Source: Pseudomonas phenolilytica (lineage in GTDB: Bacteria; Pseudomonadota; Gammaproteobacteria; Pseudomonadales; Pseudomonadaceae). Taken from it: a stretch of 64,000 bases of DNA. The stretch lies in contig NZ_CP058908.1 of assembly GCF_021432765.1 (NCBI RefSeq), positions 1,876,001-1,940,000 on the forward strand, written 5' to 3'. Positions within the stretch are counted from its first letter, which is position 1, and the number at the start of each line of letters is the position of its first letter. Shown here piece by piece: positions 39,826 through 50,581 of the stretch. The notes beneath the pieces are model-generated. The model saw nothing but the letters and a program-made list of their open reading frames with translations, did not search any database and was not told the origin of the DNA. Both the position numbers and the translations under genes were made by a program.

Positions 39826-41172
39826 ATGAGTGAAGTAGAAGGCATCGGTCCGCAGGTTGAGCCGGGCTTGCGCGAGAAAGTCGAGCGCATCATCGAGGAA
39901 GCGCGTCGGCAGGGCGCCAGCGCCAGTGAGGTGTCGGTGTCGATGGAGCAGGGACTGTCGACCGCCGTGCGCCAGGGCGAAGTTGAAACCGTCGAGTTCA
40001 ATCGCGATCAGGGCTTCGGCATTACGCTCTATGTCGGCCAGCGCAAGGGTTCCGCGAGCACCACTGGCAGCGGCGACGCAGCCATCCGCGAAACAGTGGC
40101 TGCCGCGCTGGCGATTGCGCGGCATGCGTCCGAGGACGAGTTTGCCGGACTTGCCGACGCTGCGCTGATGGCGCGCGAGCTTCCGGACCTGGACCTGTTC
40201 CATCCCTGGTCGGTTTCCCCTGAACAGGCGATCGAAACGGCGCTGCGCTGCGAAGAGGCGGCGTTCGCAGTCGATCCGCGCATCCGCAATGCTGACGGTA
40301 CCAGCGTCAATACCCATCAGGGGTGCCGTGCCTACGGCAACAGCAACGGCTTCATCGGCAGCTACTGCAGCACGCGCCACAGCCTGAGTTGCGTGATGAT
40401 TGCCGAGCATGCTGGGCAGATGCAGCGCGACTACTACTACGATGTCAGCCGTCGCGCCGATACATTGGCCGATCCGCTGAACATCGGGCGCCGTGCCGCG
40501 GAGCGTGCGGTCAGACGCCTGGGCGCGCGGCCGGTGCCAACTTGCGAGGTGCCGGTGCTATTTTCGGCCGATCTGGCGACCGGACTGTTCGGTCACTTTC
40601 TCGCCGCGATCTCCGGCAGCAATCTCTACCGCAAGGCGTCCTATTTGGAGAACGCCCTGGGGCAGACGCTTTTCCCCGAGTGGCTGAGCCTGGACGAGCG
40701 GCCGCACCTTGCGCAGGCGCTGGGCAGTGCGTCCTATGATGGCGATGGCCTGGCGACCTATGCCAAGCCCTTCGTGGAAAACGGTCAGCTGATTTCCTAT
40801 GTGCTGGGAACCTATTCCGGACGCAAGCTGGGTCTGCCGAGCACCGCCAACGCGGGCGGCGTGCATAACCTGTTCGTCAGCCACGGCGAGGAAGACCAGG
40901 CCGCGCTGCTGCGGCGGATGGGGCGTGGCCTGCTGGTGACCGAGCTGATGGGGCAGGGGCTGAATCTGGTGACCGGTGATTATTCGCGTGGTGCCGGTGG
41001 CTACTGGGTGGAGAACGGCGAAATCCAGTTCCCGGTACAGGAGGTCACCATCGCCGGCAACCTGCGCGACATGTTCCGCCAGATCGTTGCCGTCGGCTGT
41101 GATACCGAGACTCGCAGCAATATCCGTACGGGCTCGGTGCTGATCGAGCGGATGACGGTCGCAGGGAAATAA
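39826..41172 (+). CDS. pmbA: PmbA/TldE, non-catalytic TldD partner
   Basis: A 448-residue homologue of TldD lacking the HExxxH zinc motif, as expected for the E subunit. Characteristic segments are YYDVSRRADTLADP and the C-terminal GAGGYWVENGEIQFPVQEVTIAGNL-type strand. The ATG at 39826 follows GGGAG; an in-frame upstream ATG has no such site. It ends convergent with ptsO, with an imperfect stem-loop between. Confidence 0.96.
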   Translation: MSEVEGIGPQVEPGLREKVERIIEEARRQGASASEVSVSMEQGLSTAVRQGEVETVEFNRDQGFGITLYVGQRKGSASTTGSGDAAIRETVAAALAIARHASEDEFAGLADAALMARELPDLDLFHPWSVSPEQAIETALRCEEAAFAVDPRIRNADGTSVNTHQGCRAYGNSNGFIGSYCSTRHSLSCVMIAEHAGQMQRDYYYDVSRRADTLADPLNIGRRAAERAVRRLGARPVPTCEVPVLFSADLATGLFGHFLAAISGSNLYRKASYLENALGQTLFPEWLSLDERPHLAQALGSASYDGDGLATYAKPFVENGQLISYVLGTYSGRKLGLPSTANAGGVHNLFVSHGEEDQAALLRRMGRGLLVTELMGQGLNLVTGDYSRGAGGYWVENGEIQFPVQEVTIAGNLRDMFRQIVAVGCDTETRSNIRTGSVLIERMTVAGK

Positions 41173-41213
41173 ACAGGGTGCCACGGTTGCCCTGACGAAT
41201 GAGGGGGCGGAAC

Positions 41214-41239
41214 GGCGAGTAGGAATAATCCTGCTCGCC
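41214..41239 (-). terminator. Stem-loop between pmbA and ptsO
   Basis: GGCGAG…AGGA pairs with TCCT…CTCGCC around a 4-base loop, with one T·G pair. It sits between two convergent genes and could end both transcripts, though the T-tract is poor. Confidence 0.5.
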
Positions 41240-41251
41240 GGGGCGCAAGGC

Positions 41252-41524
41252 CTATTCGCCTTCCTCGAAATAATCTTCGATCAGTGCGACCAGTGCGCCC
41301 AGGGCTGCCTCGTCTTCCTCGCCCTCGGTCTGTAGATGCAGGGCAGTGCCCTTGCTGGCAGCCAGCATCATGACCGCCATGATGTTCTTGCCATCTACCA
41401 GGGTGTCGGGGCAGCGTCCGACGCGAATGCTGCATGGATAACGGTTGGCTACGCCGACGAACTTGGCGGCCGCGCGGGCGTGCAGGCCGAGCTTGTTGAT
41501 GATGGTGACGTCGCGGGCGGGCAT
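41252..41524 (-). CDS. ptsO: Phosphocarrier NPr of the nitrogen PTS
   Basis: A 90-residue HPr-like protein. Phospho-accepting His15 sits in NKLGLHARAAAKFV. It passes phosphate from EI-Ntr to EIIA-Ntr (PtsN) in the regulatory nitrogen PTS. Last gene of the leftward rpoN–hpf–ptsN–rapZ–ptsO group, 13 bases after rapZ. Confidence 0.96.
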   Translation of the reverse strand: MPARDVTIINKLGLHARAAAKFVGVANRYPCSIRVGRCPDTLVDGKNIMAVMMLAASKGTALHLQTEGEEDEAALGALVALIEDYFEEGE

Positions 41525-41537
41525 GGGGTTGTTCGTC

Positions 41538-42395
41538 CTAGGCTAGGTCGCGGTGGCGAACCTGCAGATTCTTCAAAGGCGCCTTGAGCGCCTGGCCCAG
41601 GCGTTCGGCCAGGTAAACGGAACGGTGATGGCCGCCGGTGCAGCCGATGGCGACCGTGACGTAGGCGCGATTGCTGGCAGCGAAACGGGGCAGCCACTTG
41701 CTCAAGTAGCCGTGAATATCCTGGAACATCTCGTCAACATCCGGCTGCGCGGACAGGTAGTCGATGACCGGCTGATCGAGACCGGAATAGTCACGCAGCT
41801 CGGCCTTCCAGTAAGGGTTCGGCAGGCAGCGCACGTCGAACACCAGATCCGCATCTACCGGCATACCACGCTTGAAACCGAACGACTCGATGAGAAAGGC
41901 GGTGCCGGGCTCGGGTTGGTTGAGCAGGCGCAGTTTGAGCGTGTCGCGCAGCTGATAGAGATTCAGGTGCGTAGTGTCGATCTTGAGGTCGGCGTGGTCG
42001 ATGATCGATGCAAGCAGCAACTCCTCATCGCGGATCGCCTCAGCTAGCGAGCGCTTGTCGTTGGTCAGCGGGTGGCGCCGACGGGTCTCCGAGAAACGCT
42101 TGAGCAGGGTTTCGTCATCGGCATCGAGGTAAATCACGTCGCAGTGGATATGTCGGGAGCGTACTTCGTCGAGCAGTTCGGGGAAGCGCTTGAGCTGACT
42201 CGGCAAGTTGCGTGCATCGATGGACACGGCGACCTGCGGCTGCAGCAGCTCGGTGTGAAGCAGGGCGCGTTCGGCCAGCTCCGGTAGCAGGCCGGCCGGG
42301 AGGTTGTCGATACAGTAGAAGCCGTTGTCCTCCAGCACGTCGAGGGCGGTGCTTTTTCCCGATCCGGAGCGGCCGCTGACGATGATCAGGCGCAT
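41538..42395 (-). CDS. rapZ: RapZ, RNase adapter / P-loop nucleotide-binding protein
   Basis: A 285-residue protein with Walker A GRSGSGKS at 8–15 and the C-terminal [16 protein letters not shown] motif typical of RapZ. In enterics it senses glucosamine-6-phosphate and guides RNase E to GlmZ; in pseudomonads the target RNA is unclear. It abuts ptsN directly and precedes ptsO. Confidence 0.96.
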   Translation of the reverse strand: MRLIIVSGRSGSGKSTALDVLEDNGFYCIDNLPAGLLPELAERALLHTELLQPQVAVSIDARNLPSQLKRFPELLDEVRSRHIHCDVIYLDADDETLLKRFSETRRRHPLTNDKRSLAEAIRDEELLLASIIDHADLKIDTTHLNLYQLRDTLKLRLLNQPEPGTAFLIESFGFKRGMPVDADLVFDVRCLPNPYWKAELRDYSGLDQPVIDYLSAQPDVDEMFQDIHGYLSKWLPRFAASNRAYVTVAIGCTGGHHRSVYLAERLGQALKAPLKNLQVRHRDLA

Positions 42396-42860
42396 CTACT
42401 GGCCGTTTTGCACATCGACCACAACCTGATAAAGGTCGTCGTTGGTGGGGGCCTGGCGCAGGCGTTGGCGGACGTCTTCGCGGTCGAGCATGCTGGCAAT
42501 CTGGCGCAGCAGTTCGAGATGTTCATCCGTCGCCGCTTGCGGTACCAGCAAAACGAACAACAGATCGACCGGCGCACCATCGATGGCGTCGAAGTCCACC
42601 GGTGCCTCCAGGCGCAGCACAGCGCTGAGCGGCGAATTGCAGCCCGCCATGCGGCAGTGCGGAATGGCGATGCCATTGCCGAAACCGGTGGAACCGAGTT
42701 TTTCGCGGGCGATCAGGCTTTCGAAGATCGCCTGAGCATCGAGGTCGGGCAGGTCCTGCGCGATCACCTTGGCGATCTGCTCGAGGACGCGTTTCTTGCT
42801 GCCGCCTGGGACGTTCACCAGGGAACGCCCAGGGGTCAGGATGGATTCCAGTCGGATCAT
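42396..42860 (-). CDS. ptsN: EIIA-Ntr regulatory phosphotransferase protein PtsN
   Basis: A 154-residue EIIA-fructose/mannitol-type domain with phosphorylated His68 in GIAIPHCRM. It links nitrogen and potassium status to metabolism and carbon-source control. Gene order rpoN–hpf–ptsN–rapZ–ptsO is characteristic of gammaproteobacteria. Confidence 0.97.
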   Translation of the reverse strand: MIRLESILTPGRSLVNVPGGSKKRVLEQIAKVIAQDLPDLDAQAIFESLIAREKLGSTGFGNGIAIPHCRMAGCNSPLSAVLRLEAPVDFDAIDGAPVDLLFVLLVPQAATDEHLELLRQIASMLDREDVRQRLRQAPTNDDLYQVVVDVQNGQ

Positions 42861-42868
42861 GATGCGAG

Positions 42869-43177
42869 TCAGCGAGCCACTACGCCCTGGGTGTGGTCGA
42901 GCTGCTTTTCCTTGTGCTTGATCAGCTGGCGATCGAGCTTGTCGACCAGCAGATCGATGGCGGCATACATATCTTCGTGCTCGGCATTGGCCACCACTTC
43001 GCGGCCGGCGATGTGCAGCGTGCCCTCGGCCTTCTGCTTGAGCTTTTCGACCTGCAGGATCACCTGGATGCTGATGATGCGATCGAAGTGGCGGGACAGC
43101 CGCTCGAATTTCTCCTCGACATAGCTACGCAGGGCGTCAGTCACTTCCAGATGAAGACCGCTGATGTTGATTTGCAT
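42869..43177 (-). CDS. hpf: Ribosome hibernation-promoting factor (short form)
   Basis: A 102-residue HPF/RaiA-family protein that binds the 30S subunit in stationary phase and helps 100S dimer formation. It starts MQINISGLHLEVTDALRSYVEEK and includes the HIAGREVVANAEHEDMYAAIDLL core. The ATG at 43177 follows AGGAG seven bases upstream. Because it lacks a C-terminal dimerisation domain it is the short form. Confidence 0.95.
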   Translation of the reverse strand: MQINISGLHLEVTDALRSYVEEKFERLSRHFDRIISIQVILQVEKLKQKAEGTLHIAGREVVANAEHEDMYAAIDLLVDKLDRQLIKHKEKQLDHTQGVVAR

Positions 43178-43251
43178 ACTGCTTCTCCTAATTGCCTGCT
43201 GCGAAGGTGGCCGGTACAGAACCTGCCGCCGAAACATTCAACCTGGCCGCA

Positions 43252-44757
43252 CTATAGCCGCTTGCGCTCGCTTGAGGGAGCGATACCAAGCGATTCACGG
43301 TATTTGGCGATGGTACGACGGGCAACCTGGATGCCCTGTGCCTCCAGTAAACCAGCGATCTTACTGTCGCTCAATGGCTTTTTGGGGTTTTCCGCAGCGA
43401 CCAACTTCTTGATGATCGCGCGGATAGCGGTGGAGGAGCACTCGCCGCCTTCGGCCGTACTGACGTGGCTGGAGAAGAAGTATTTCAGCTCATAAATACC
43501 CCGTGGCGTGTGCATGTATTTCTGCGTGGTCACGCGCGAGATGGTCGATTCGTGCATGCCTACCGCCTCGGCGATGTCGTGTAGCACAAGGGGCTTCATC
43601 GCTTCGTCGCCGTGTTCGAGAAAGCCACGCTGATGCTCGACGATCTGCGTGGCGACCTTCATCAGCGTCTCGTTGCGGCTCAGCAGGCTCTTGATGAACC
43701 AGCGCGCTTCCTGCAGCTGGTTGCGCATGAAGGTGTTGTCGGCGCTGGAGTCGGCGCGCTTGACGAAGCCGGCGTATTGCGCGTTGACCCGCAGGCGCGG
43801 CATGGCGTCCTGGTTCAACTCCACCAGCCAGCGATCGTTGTGCTTGCGCACAATCACATCTGGCACCACATATTCTGGCTCGCTGGCCTCGATTTGCGAG
43901 CCGGGGCGCGGGTTGAGGCTCTGTACCAGCTCGATCACCTGGCGTAGCTCATCTTCCTTGAGCTTCATCCTGCGCATCAGCAGGCTGTAGTCGCGATTAC
44001 CCAGAACATCCAGGTAATCGCTCACCAGTTGCTTGGCCTGCTCCAGCCAGGCGGTCTGTTCGGGCAGCTGGCGCAGTTGCAGCAGCAGGCATTCGCTCAG
44101 GTTGCGGGCGCCGATGCCGGCGGGTTCGAACTGCTGGATACGGTGGAGCACCACTTCAATCTCGTCGAGTTCGACCTCGAGCTCGGGGTCCAGCGACTCG
44201 AGCACCTCTTCCAGGCTTTCTTCCAGATAGCCTTGGTCATTGATGCAGTCGATGAGGGTCGTGGCGATCAGGCGGTCGGTATCGCTCATTGGCGCCAGGT
44301 TGAGTTGCCAGAGCAGGTGGCTTTGCAGGCTGACGCCGCTTGAGGTGCGGGTGGTGAAATCCCAATCGTCATCGTCACTGCTCGGCAGGCTGCTGGCGCT
44401 GGTCTGGTAGATGTCTTCCCAGGCCGTGTCGACGGGCAGTTCGCTAGGAATGCGCTCGCCCCAGTCGCCTTCTTCCAGGTGGTCGGCGTTATGTGCGGGT
44501 TCTTCGTAACGATTGTCGCTGCTTGTCTGGCTGGCAGAGGAGCCTTCGCCGTTCTGGTCGGCGGCTTCGGCCATGGGATCGGCGTGGCTGAAGTCATCGC
44601 CGTCCTCCTCGCGCTCGAGCATCGGGTTGGAATCCAGGGCTTCCTGGATTTCCTGCTGCAGATCCAGCGTAGAAAGCTGCAGCAGTCGTATGGCTTGTTG
44701 CAGCTGCGGCGTCATCGTCAGCTGCTGGCCCATCTTCAGGACTAGCGATGGTTTCAT
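43252..44757 (-). CDS. rpoN: RNA polymerase sigma-54 factor
   Basis: Sigma-54 with 501 residues. It has the glutamine-rich activator-contact region I ([22 protein letters not shown]), an acidic region II, the core-binding middle, a HTH segment ([13 protein letters not shown]) and the RpoN box [12 protein letters not shown]. It directs -24/-12 promoters for nitrogen, flagella and other functions. It follows lptB by 152 bases, a gap likely to hold its own promoter. Confidence 0.98.
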   Translation of the reverse strand: MKPSLVLKMGQQLTMTPQLQQAIRLLQLSTLDLQQEIQEALDSNPMLEREEDGDDFSHADPMAEAADQNGEGSSASQTSSDNRYEEPAHNADHLEEGDWGERIPSELPVDTAWEDIYQTSASSLPSSDDDDWDFTTRTSSGVSLQSHLLWQLNLAPMSDTDRLIATTLIDCINDQGYLEESLEEVLESLDPELEVELDEIEVVLHRIQQFEPAGIGARNLSECLLLQLRQLPEQTAWLEQAKQLVSDYLDVLGNRDYSLLMRRMKLKEDELRQVIELVQSLNPRPGSQIEASEPEYVVPDVIVRKHNDRWLVELNQDAMPRLRVNAQYAGFVKRADSSADNTFMRNQLQEARWFIKSLLSRNETLMKVATQIVEHQRGFLEHGDEAMKPLVLHDIAEAVGMHESTISRVTTQKYMHTPRGIYELKYFFSSHVSTAEGGECSSTAIRAIIKKLVAAENPKKPLSDSKIAGLLEAQGIQVARRTIAKYRESLGIAPSSERKRL

Positions 44758-44909
44758 GGCAGAGGACTTCGAACCTTATGTGCCGGCGCAACCGCGCCTA
44801 TTCCCAATAGGCGCCAGGCGCCGAATGAAAGCAAATTATATGCCTGCCAGCGAAGCCTTTGCCTAGGCCAGAACTGTTGGATTACGCAAAAAACCGACGT
44901 GCCGACCGC

Positions 44910-45635
44910 TCACAGGCGGAACTCGTGGCCCAGGTAGACTTCTTTGACCAACTGATTGGCCAGGATGGTTTCGGCGTCGCCCTCGGCTATCAGCTGGCCG
45001 TCGTTGACGATGTAGGCCGTTTCGCAGATATCCAGTGTTTCGCGAACATTATGGTCGGTGATCAGAACGCCGATACCTTTGGCCTTGAGGTGTTGGATGA
45101 TCTGCTTGATATCGCCCACGGAGATCGGATCGACGCCAGCGAAAGGTTCGTCCAGCAGGATGAACTTGGGCGCTGTGGCCAGGGCGCGGGCGATTTCTAC
45201 CCGGCGTCGTTCGCCGCCGGACAGGCTCATGCCAAGGCTGTCGCGAATATGACTGATGTGAAACTCCTGCAACAGCGCTTCGAGCGCCTGTTGTCGACCG
45301 GCGCGATCGAGGTCCTTGCGCGTCTCCAGGATCGCCATGATGTTGTCCGCCACCGAGAGTTTACGGAAGATCGACGCTTCCTGTGGCAGGTAGCCGATAC
45401 CGGCGCGGGCGCGGCCATGCATCGGCAGGTGGGTGACGTCCTGCTGGTCGATCAGCACGCGCCCCTGATCGGCGCCCACGAGACCGACGATCATGTAGAA
45501 GCAGGTAGTCTTGCCGGCACCATTGGGGCCGAGCAGGCCGACGATCTGCCCGCTCTCGATCGACAGGCTGACGTCGCGCACGACCTGGCGACTCTTGTAG
45601 CTCTTGGCGAGGTGCTGCGCTTTGAGAACGGCCAT
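44910..45635 (-). CDS. lptB: LPS export ABC ATPase LptB
   Basis: The 241-residue ATPase that powers LPS extraction by LptFG. Walker A is GPNGAGKT at 36–43, the ABC signature [15 protein letters not shown] is present, and Walker B ([14 protein letters not shown]) follows. It overlaps the end of lptA by one base and acts at the cytoplasmic face. Confidence 0.98.
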   Translation of the reverse strand: MAVLKAQHLAKSYKSRQVVRDVSLSIESGQIVGLLGPNGAGKTTCFYMIVGLVGADQGRVLIDQQDVTHLPMHGRARAGIGYLPQEASIFRKLSVADNIMAILETRKDLDRAGRQQALEALLQEFHISHIRDSLGMSLSGGERRRVEIARALATAPKFILLDEPFAGVDPISVGDIKQIIQHLKAKGIGVLITDHNVRETLDICETAYIVNDGQLIAEGDAETILANQLVKEVYLGHEFRL

Positions 45636-46180
45636 TACTGCGCCTGCTCCGCCGGCTGCTCTTTCTTGCGTGGCTGGATGACCATGTCGATGCGCGGCTG
45701 CGGCGTGGTCACCGCGGTATTGGTGGCACGCCCGGCGTTGACGATCTGCCGCTGGGTGTCATAGACGATCTTCTCGCCCTCGAAGGTATTGCCTTCCTGC
45801 ACCACTTTGGCTTGGTCGATCAGCACGATGCGCTCGTTCGCTGCGAAGTACTGGATGGTCAGGCCGTAAGCCTTGACGATCTCTTTGTCTACTGCCGGCT
45901 TCTGCTCGTAATAGGCAGGCTTGCCGATGGAGGTGAAGACCTCGACATCGCCATTGCCGTCCTGGGTAATAGTTACGGTGTCACCGGTGATCTTCATCGT
46001 GCCCTGGGTGATCACCACGTCGCCGCGATAGACCGCGACGCCCTGCTGGTCGTCCAGTTCGGCCGTGTCGGCCTGAACGCGGATCGGCTGGTTGCGATCT
46101 TCTGGCAGTGCCGAGGCAGTGGTACCAAGCAACAATGCGCTCAAACCGAGCAGGAGGGGGAGGGTCTTAACGCAGCTCAT
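45635..46180 (-). CDS. lptA: LPS transport periplasmic protein LptA
   Basis: A 181-residue exported OstA-type protein that forms the periplasmic bridge for LPS. The signal peptide ends near ASALP; the beta-jellyroll region shows [25 protein letters not shown]. Its start overlaps lptC by 14 bases and its stop overlaps lptB. Confidence 0.96.
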   Translation of the reverse strand: MSCVKTLPLLLGLSALLLGTTASALPEDRNQPIRVQADTAELDDQQGVAVYRGDVVITQGTMKITGDTVTITQDGNGDVEVFTSIGKPAYYEQKPAVDKEIVKAYGLTIQYFAANERIVLIDQAKVVQEGNTFEGEKIVYDTQRQIVNAGRATNTAVTTPQPRIDMVIQPRKKEQPAEQAQ

Positions 46181-46739
46181 GCTTGCCTCTTACATTGGAC
46201 AGCAGGTGCATCCTGCCATCATCCAGATACGCTTTCATTCCCGTGGCCGTCGTGACGCCGTTGGCGGCCTCGATTCTAACGGCTTGCCGGGTTTCGGCAT
46301 AATCCTTCTCCGGCCACACCGTCATCCGGCTGGTGGTGAGAATGGTGGGGCGGCCCTTGGCGTCGGTACGCTCGACGCGCACCTGGTCGATCAGTTCGAC
46401 TTCGCTGCCGCCAGCGGCAACTTCGCCGCGCTCGCTGCGAACATGCCAGGGCAGTTCGGTGCCGCGGTAGGCATACAGGTCGGGGCGTGTCAGCAGGCTG
46501 ACATCGTTGGCTTTGAGGTGCTCCATCTTGTCCGCGGTCAGCTCATAGTGGCGCTTGCCATCCGGTTGGAACTGTACGGTGCGGGCGTTGAGCACGTAGA
46601 AATCGATCGGCGATTCCGCCGGGGCGGCCGCTGCCGGCTGCTGCATGAAGCTCTCCGGGCGGATGTTCCAGTAGCCGACCGCCACCAGTAGGGCGGCAAT
46701 CAGCATCAGCAGGGCGGGAAAGCGCAGTTTGCGAAGCAT
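46167..46739 (-). CDS. lptC: LPS export protein LptC
   Basis: A 190-residue bitopic protein with one N-terminal membrane helix (FPALLMLIAALLVAVGYW) and a periplasmic LptC jellyroll (ARTVQFQPDGKRHYELTADKMEH). It hands LPS from LptBFG to LptA. It lies between kdsC and lptA. Confidence 0.95.
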   Translation of the reverse strand: MLRKLRFPALLMLIAALLVAVGYWNIRPESFMQQPAAAAPAESPIDFYVLNARTVQFQPDGKRHYELTADKMEHLKANDVSLLTRPDLYAYRGTELPWHVRSERGEVAAGGSEVELIDQVRVERTDAKGRPTILTTSRMTVWPEKDYAETRQAVRIEAANGVTTATGMKAYLDDGRMHLLSNVRGKHELR

Positions 46740-46747
46740 CGGAACCT

Positions 46748-47272
46748 CTACAGGTAGGCCGATTGAGCGGCCGCCAGGTTGCCCTGGGCGTGCAGAATCA
46801 GCTCGCAGAATTCGCGGGCCGCACCCTCGCCGCCGCGCGCTCGGGTGACGCCGTGGGCATGCTGGCGCACGAAGGCATCGGCGCTGGCCACGGCCATGCC
46901 CAGGCCGACCCGGCGGATAACCGGCAGGTCGGGCAGATCGTCGCCCAGATAGGCGACTTCAGCGTAGCTCAGTCCCAGTTCGTCCAGCAGCTCGTCGAGC
47001 ACCACCAGCTTGTCCTCGCGCCCCTGATAGAGATGCTGGATGCCGAGGTTCTGAGCGCGGCGCTCGACCACGGGAGTCTTGCGGCCACTGATGATGGCGG
47101 TGCGCACGCCGGAATTGATCAGCATCTTGATGCCGTGGCCGTCCAGTGTGTTGAACGTCTTGAATTCGCTGCCGTCAGTGAGAAAGTACAGGCGGCCGTC
47201 GGTCAGTACGCCATCGACGTCGAAGATCGCCAGGCGGATGTCGCGAGCGCGCTGCAGCAGATCCTGGTGCAT
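46748..47272 (-). CDS. kdsC: KDO-8-phosphate phosphatase
   Basis: A 174-residue HAD-type phosphatase that yields KDO for lipid A/core synthesis. The nucleophile motif is in LAIFDVDGVLTDGRLYF and the third motif in VAYLGDDLPDLPVI. The ATG at 47272 follows GGGAG; its first base is the last base of the kdsD stop codon. Confidence 0.97.
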   Translation of the reverse strand: MHQDLLQRARDIRLAIFDVDGVLTDGRLYFLTDGSEFKTFNTLDGHGIKMLINSGVRTAIISGRKTPVVERRAQNLGIQHLYQGREDKLVVLDELLDELGLSYAEVAYLGDDLPDLPVIRRVGLGMAVASADAFVRQHAHGVTRARGGEGAAREFCELILHAQGNLAAAQSAYL

Positions 47273-48246
47273 CACATCACTCCCGCACGTAGCAGGTCGT
47301 GCATGTTCAGCGCGCCGATCGGCAGCCCTGTGGCGTCGATCACCACCAGCGAGTTGATCTTGTGATCCTCCATGATCTTCAGCGCTTCGGCAGCCAGCAT
47401 GTCGGCATTGGCTGTCTTGCCGCGGGCCGTCATGACATCGTCGATGAGTGACTGGCGCACGTCGATCCCCTTGTCGAGGGTGCGGCGCAGGTCGCCGTCG
47501 GTGAAGATTCCCGCGAGGCGTCCATCGTGCTCCACCACAACGGTCATGCCCAGCCCTTTGCGAGTCATTTCCAGCAGGGCGTCGCGCAGCGAGGTGCCGC
47601 GCTGGACTTTGGGCAGACGCTCGCCGGTGTGCATCACGTGCTCGACCTTGAGCAGCAGGCGGCGGCCGAGTGCGCCTCCCGGATGTGAAAATGCGAAATC
47701 CTCGGCGGTGAAGCCGCGCGCTTCGAGCAGCGCGATGGCAAGTGCGTCGCCGAGTACCAGGCTGACGGTGGTCGAGGACGTGGGGGCAAGATTGAGCGGG
47801 CAGGCTTCCACGGCCACGCTGGCGTCGAGATTGACTGCCGCGGCCTTGGCCAGTATTGACTCGGGATTGCCGGTCATGCTGATCAGATTGAGCCCAAGGC
47901 GTTTGATCAGTGGCAGTAGGGTGACGATCTCGCTGGTGGTGCCGGAGTTGGACAGCGCCAGTACTACGTCGTCGCGGGTGATCATGCCCATGTCGCCGTG
48001 GCTGGCTTCGGCCGGGTGCACGAAGAATGCCGGGGTGCCGGTGCTCGCCAGAGTCGCGGCGATCTTGCGGCCGATGTGACCGGACTTGCCCATGCCCACG
48101 ACTACCACGCGTCCCTTACAGGCAAGGATCAGCTCGCAGGCATGCACGAAGCGTTCGTCGATGCGGCTGCGAAGCTGTTCGACGGCTTCGGTTTCCAGCT
48201 GGATGGTGCGTTGCGCGGTGTCTATCAGTTGGCTGCTCTGACTCAT
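47272..48246 (-). CDS. kdsD: Arabinose-5-phosphate isomerase KdsD
   Basis: A 324-residue enzyme converting ribulose-5-phosphate to arabinose-5-phosphate, the first step to KDO. It has an N-terminal SIS domain (VVVGMGKSGHIGRKIAATLAS) and two C-terminal CBS domains. It is the first gene of the leftward kds–lpt–rpoN group, divergent from mlaF. Confidence 0.97.
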   Translation of the reverse strand: MSQSSQLIDTAQRTIQLETEAVEQLRSRIDERFVHACELILACKGRVVVVGMGKSGHIGRKIAATLASTGTPAFFVHPAEASHGDMGMITRDDVVLALSNSGTTSEIVTLLPLIKRLGLNLISMTGNPESILAKAAAVNLDASVAVEACPLNLAPTSSTTVSLVLGDALAIALLEARGFTAEDFAFSHPGGALGRRLLLKVEHVMHTGERLPKVQRGTSLRDALLEMTRKGLGMTVVVEHDGRLAGIFTDGDLRRTLDKGIDVRQSLIDDVMTARGKTANADMLAAEALKIMEDHKINSLVVIDATGLPIGALNMHDLLRAGVM

Positions 48247-48505
48247 CGTGGGCGAGGTCGGTCGATTAAAAGGGCGGGATTATAGCGCCAATCGAGCGCG
48301 CGCTGATGAGAAAAATGCCCATGCACAGATCGCGATTGCAGCGTCGGAGGGTGGGCAAAGTCTGCGCTGACATCTCCGGAAACTCCGGTCGGTTGGGTCG
48401 CTGTGAGGGCGGTGCTATAGTGCGCCGCCGAAAACGGTCATGGCAGAAAGTATCCCGCAGCGGTCGGGAGCCGTCTGTTTCGCAGACTGCATGCAAGGAG
48501 ACCAG

Positions 48506-49321
48506 ATGAGCGCCTGCAATGACTTCGCCGTCGAGCTGAAGGGAGTGACCTTCATGCGTGGTGAGCGAAGTATCTTCGACAACATCGATATTGCCATTCC
48601 TCGCGGCAAGGTCACTGCGATCATGGGGCCGTCCGGCTGCGGCAAGACGACCCTGCTGCGCCTGATAGCCGCCCAGCTGATGCCGCATCGTGGCGAGATC
48701 TGGGTGGCCGGCAACAACCTGCCGAGTCTTTCGCGTAGCGAACTGTTCGACATGCGCAAGCAGATGGGCGTGCTGTTCCAGAGCGGTGCGTTGTTCACCG
48801 ATCTCGATGTGTTCGAGAACGTCGCGTTCCCGCTGCGGGTGCACACCCGGCTGCCGGAGGAGATGATCCGCGATATCGTGCTGATGAAGTTGCAGGCGGT
48901 TGGCCTGCGCGGCGCCGTCGAGCTGATGCCCGACGAGCTCTCCGGCGGGATGAAGCGTCGCGTGGCGCTGGCGCGGGCTATCGCGCTGGATCCGCAGATT
49001 CTCATGTACGACGAGCCGTTCGCCGGTCAGGATCCGATCGCGATGGGCGTTCTGGTGCGGTTGATCCGACTGCTCAACGATGCCCTCGGAATCACCAGTA
49101 TCGTCGTGTCCCACGATCTCGCGGAGACCGCATCGATCGCCGACTACATCTATGTGGTCGGCGACGGTCAGGTGCTTGGCCAGGGCGTGCCGGCAGAGTT
49201 GATGGAGTCTAACAATCCGCGCATCCGGCAGTTTATGACTGGGTCGGCCGACGGCCCGGTTCCGTTTCATTTTCCTGCGCCGGCCTATGCTGACGATCTG
49301 TTGGGAGGCGCCGATGCGTAA
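48506..49321 (+). CDS. mlaF: MlaF, ABC ATPase of the phospholipid transporter
   Basis: ATPase of MlaFEDB, which moves phospholipids between the inner membrane and MlaC to keep the outer membrane asymmetric. Walker A is GPSGCGKT at about 40, the signature [15 protein letters not shown] and Walker [13 protein letters not shown] follow. The ATG at 48506 follows AAGGAG. Its end overlaps mlaE by eight bases. Confidence 0.97.
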   Translation: MSACNDFAVELKGVTFMRGERSIFDNIDIAIPRGKVTAIMGPSGCGKTTLLRLIAAQLMPHRGEIWVAGNNLPSLSRSELFDMRKQMGVLFQSGALFTDLDVFENVAFPLRVHTRLPEEMIRDIVLMKLQAVGLRGAVELMPDELSGGMKRRVALARAIALDPQILMYDEPFAGQDPIAMGVLVRLIRLLNDALGITSIVVSHDLAETASIADYIYVVGDGQVLGQGVPAELMESNNPRIRQFMTGSADGPVPFHFPAPAYADDLLGGADA

Positions 49322-50111
49322 GCGTTCGCTGTTGGACAGGATCGCCCTGCTCGGTCGCGCGGGGCTCGATGTGCTCGCGGCACTGGGGCGCTCGACGATC
49401 TTTCTGGTCCACGCGCTGTTCGGCCGTAGCGGGCTACGCAACGGCCTGGCGCTGCTGATCAGGCAGCTCTACTCGGTGGGTGTGTTGTCGCTGGCGATCA
49501 TCGTCGTGTCTGGCATCTTCATCGGCATGGTTCTGGCGCTGCAGGGCTACAACATCCTCAGTAGTTACGGCTCGGAACAGGCGGTCGGCCAGATGGTCGC
49601 TCTGACCCTGCTGCGCGAGCTTGGGCCGGTGGTTACGGCCCTGCTGTTCGCGGGTCGTGCGGGCTCGGCGCTGGCGGCCGAGATCGGCAACATGAAGTCC
49701 ACCGAACAGTTGTCGAGCCTGGAGATGATCGGGGTCGATCCGCTCAAGTACATCATCGCACCGCGCTTGTGGGCAGGCTTCATCTCGTTGCCGCTGCTGA
49801 CGCTGATCTTCAATGTGGTCGGCATCTGGGGTGGGGCAATGGTTGCCGTTGATTGGCTCGGTGTTTATGAGGGGTCGTACTGGGTCAACATGCAGAACAG
49901 TGTCGACTTCCGCTCGGATGTGCTCAACGGCGTGATCAAAAGCCTGGTGTTCGCGCTAGTAGTGACCTGGATCGCGGTGTTTCAGGGCTATGACTGCGAG
50001 CCGACCTCCGAAGGGATCAGCCGGGCCACGACGCGTACCGTGGTATACGCCTCGTTGGCGGTGCTGGGCCTCGATTTCATTCTGACCGCGTTGATGTTTG
50101 GAGATTTCTGA
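49314..50111 (+). CDS. mlaE: MlaE, phospholipid transporter permease
   Basis: A 265-residue membrane permease with about five helices. The typical MlaE stretch [27 protein letters not shown] is present and contacts MlaF. The start inside the end of mlaF and the one-base overlap with mlaD support a single coupled operon. Confidence 0.97.
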   Translation: MRKRSLLDRIALLGRAGLDVLAALGRSTIFLVHALFGRSGLRNGLALLIRQLYSVGVLSLAIIVVSGIFIGMVLALQGYNILSSYGSEQAVGQMVALTLLRELGPVVTALLFAGRAGSALAAEIGNMKSTEQLSSLEMIGVDPLKYIIAPRLWAGFISLPLLTLIFNVVGIWGGAMVAVDWLGVYEGSYWVNMQNSVDFRSDVLNGVIKSLVFALVVTWIAVFQGYDCEPTSEGISRATTRTVVYASLAVLGLDFILTALMFGDF

Positions 50112-50569
50112 TGCGTATCCGCTCACTGGAAATGGGTGTCGGCCTGTTTCTGCTTGCCGGTCTGCTGGCGCTGTTGCTGTTGTCGCTGCGGGTCAGCGGG
50201 TTGAGTGTCGGTAATGCCGATACCTACAAGGTGTATGCCTTTTTCGACAATATTGCCGGTTTGACGGTCAGATCCAAGGTGACCATGGCCGGCGTGACCA
50301 TTGGCAAGGTCACTGCCATCGATTTGGATCGCGATAGCTTCACTGGTCGCGTGACGATGGAAATACAGCAGGATGTCGACATGCTGCCGGTCGATTCCAC
50401 CGCCTCGATCCTTACCGCCGGGCTGCTCGGCGAGAAGTACATCGGCATCAGTGTTGGCGGTGACGAGGAAGCGCTTGGTGATGGCGACACGATCAGCGAC
50501 ACCCAGTCTTCGCTTGTGCTCGAAGACCTGATCGGCAAGTTCCTGCTCAACTCGGTTAACAAGGAATAA
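50111..50569 (+). CDS. mlaD: MlaD, MCE-domain substrate-binding subunit
   Basis: A 152-residue inner-membrane anchored MCE protein with one N-terminal helix (GVGLFLLAGLLALLLL) and the MCE core (FFDNIAGLTVRSKVTMAGVTIGKV; LTAGLLGEKYIGI). It forms the hexameric ring through which phospholipid passes. Length is normal for gamma-proteobacterial MlaD. Confidence 0.96.
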   Translation: MRIRSLEMGVGLFLLAGLLALLLLSLRVSGLSVGNADTYKVYAFFDNIAGLTVRSKVTMAGVTIGKVTAIDLDRDSFTGRVTMEIQQDVDMLPVDSTASILTAGLLGEKYIGISVGGDEEALGDGDTISDTQSSLVLEDLIGKFLLNSVNKE

Positions 50570-50581
50570 GGAGTGCTTCGA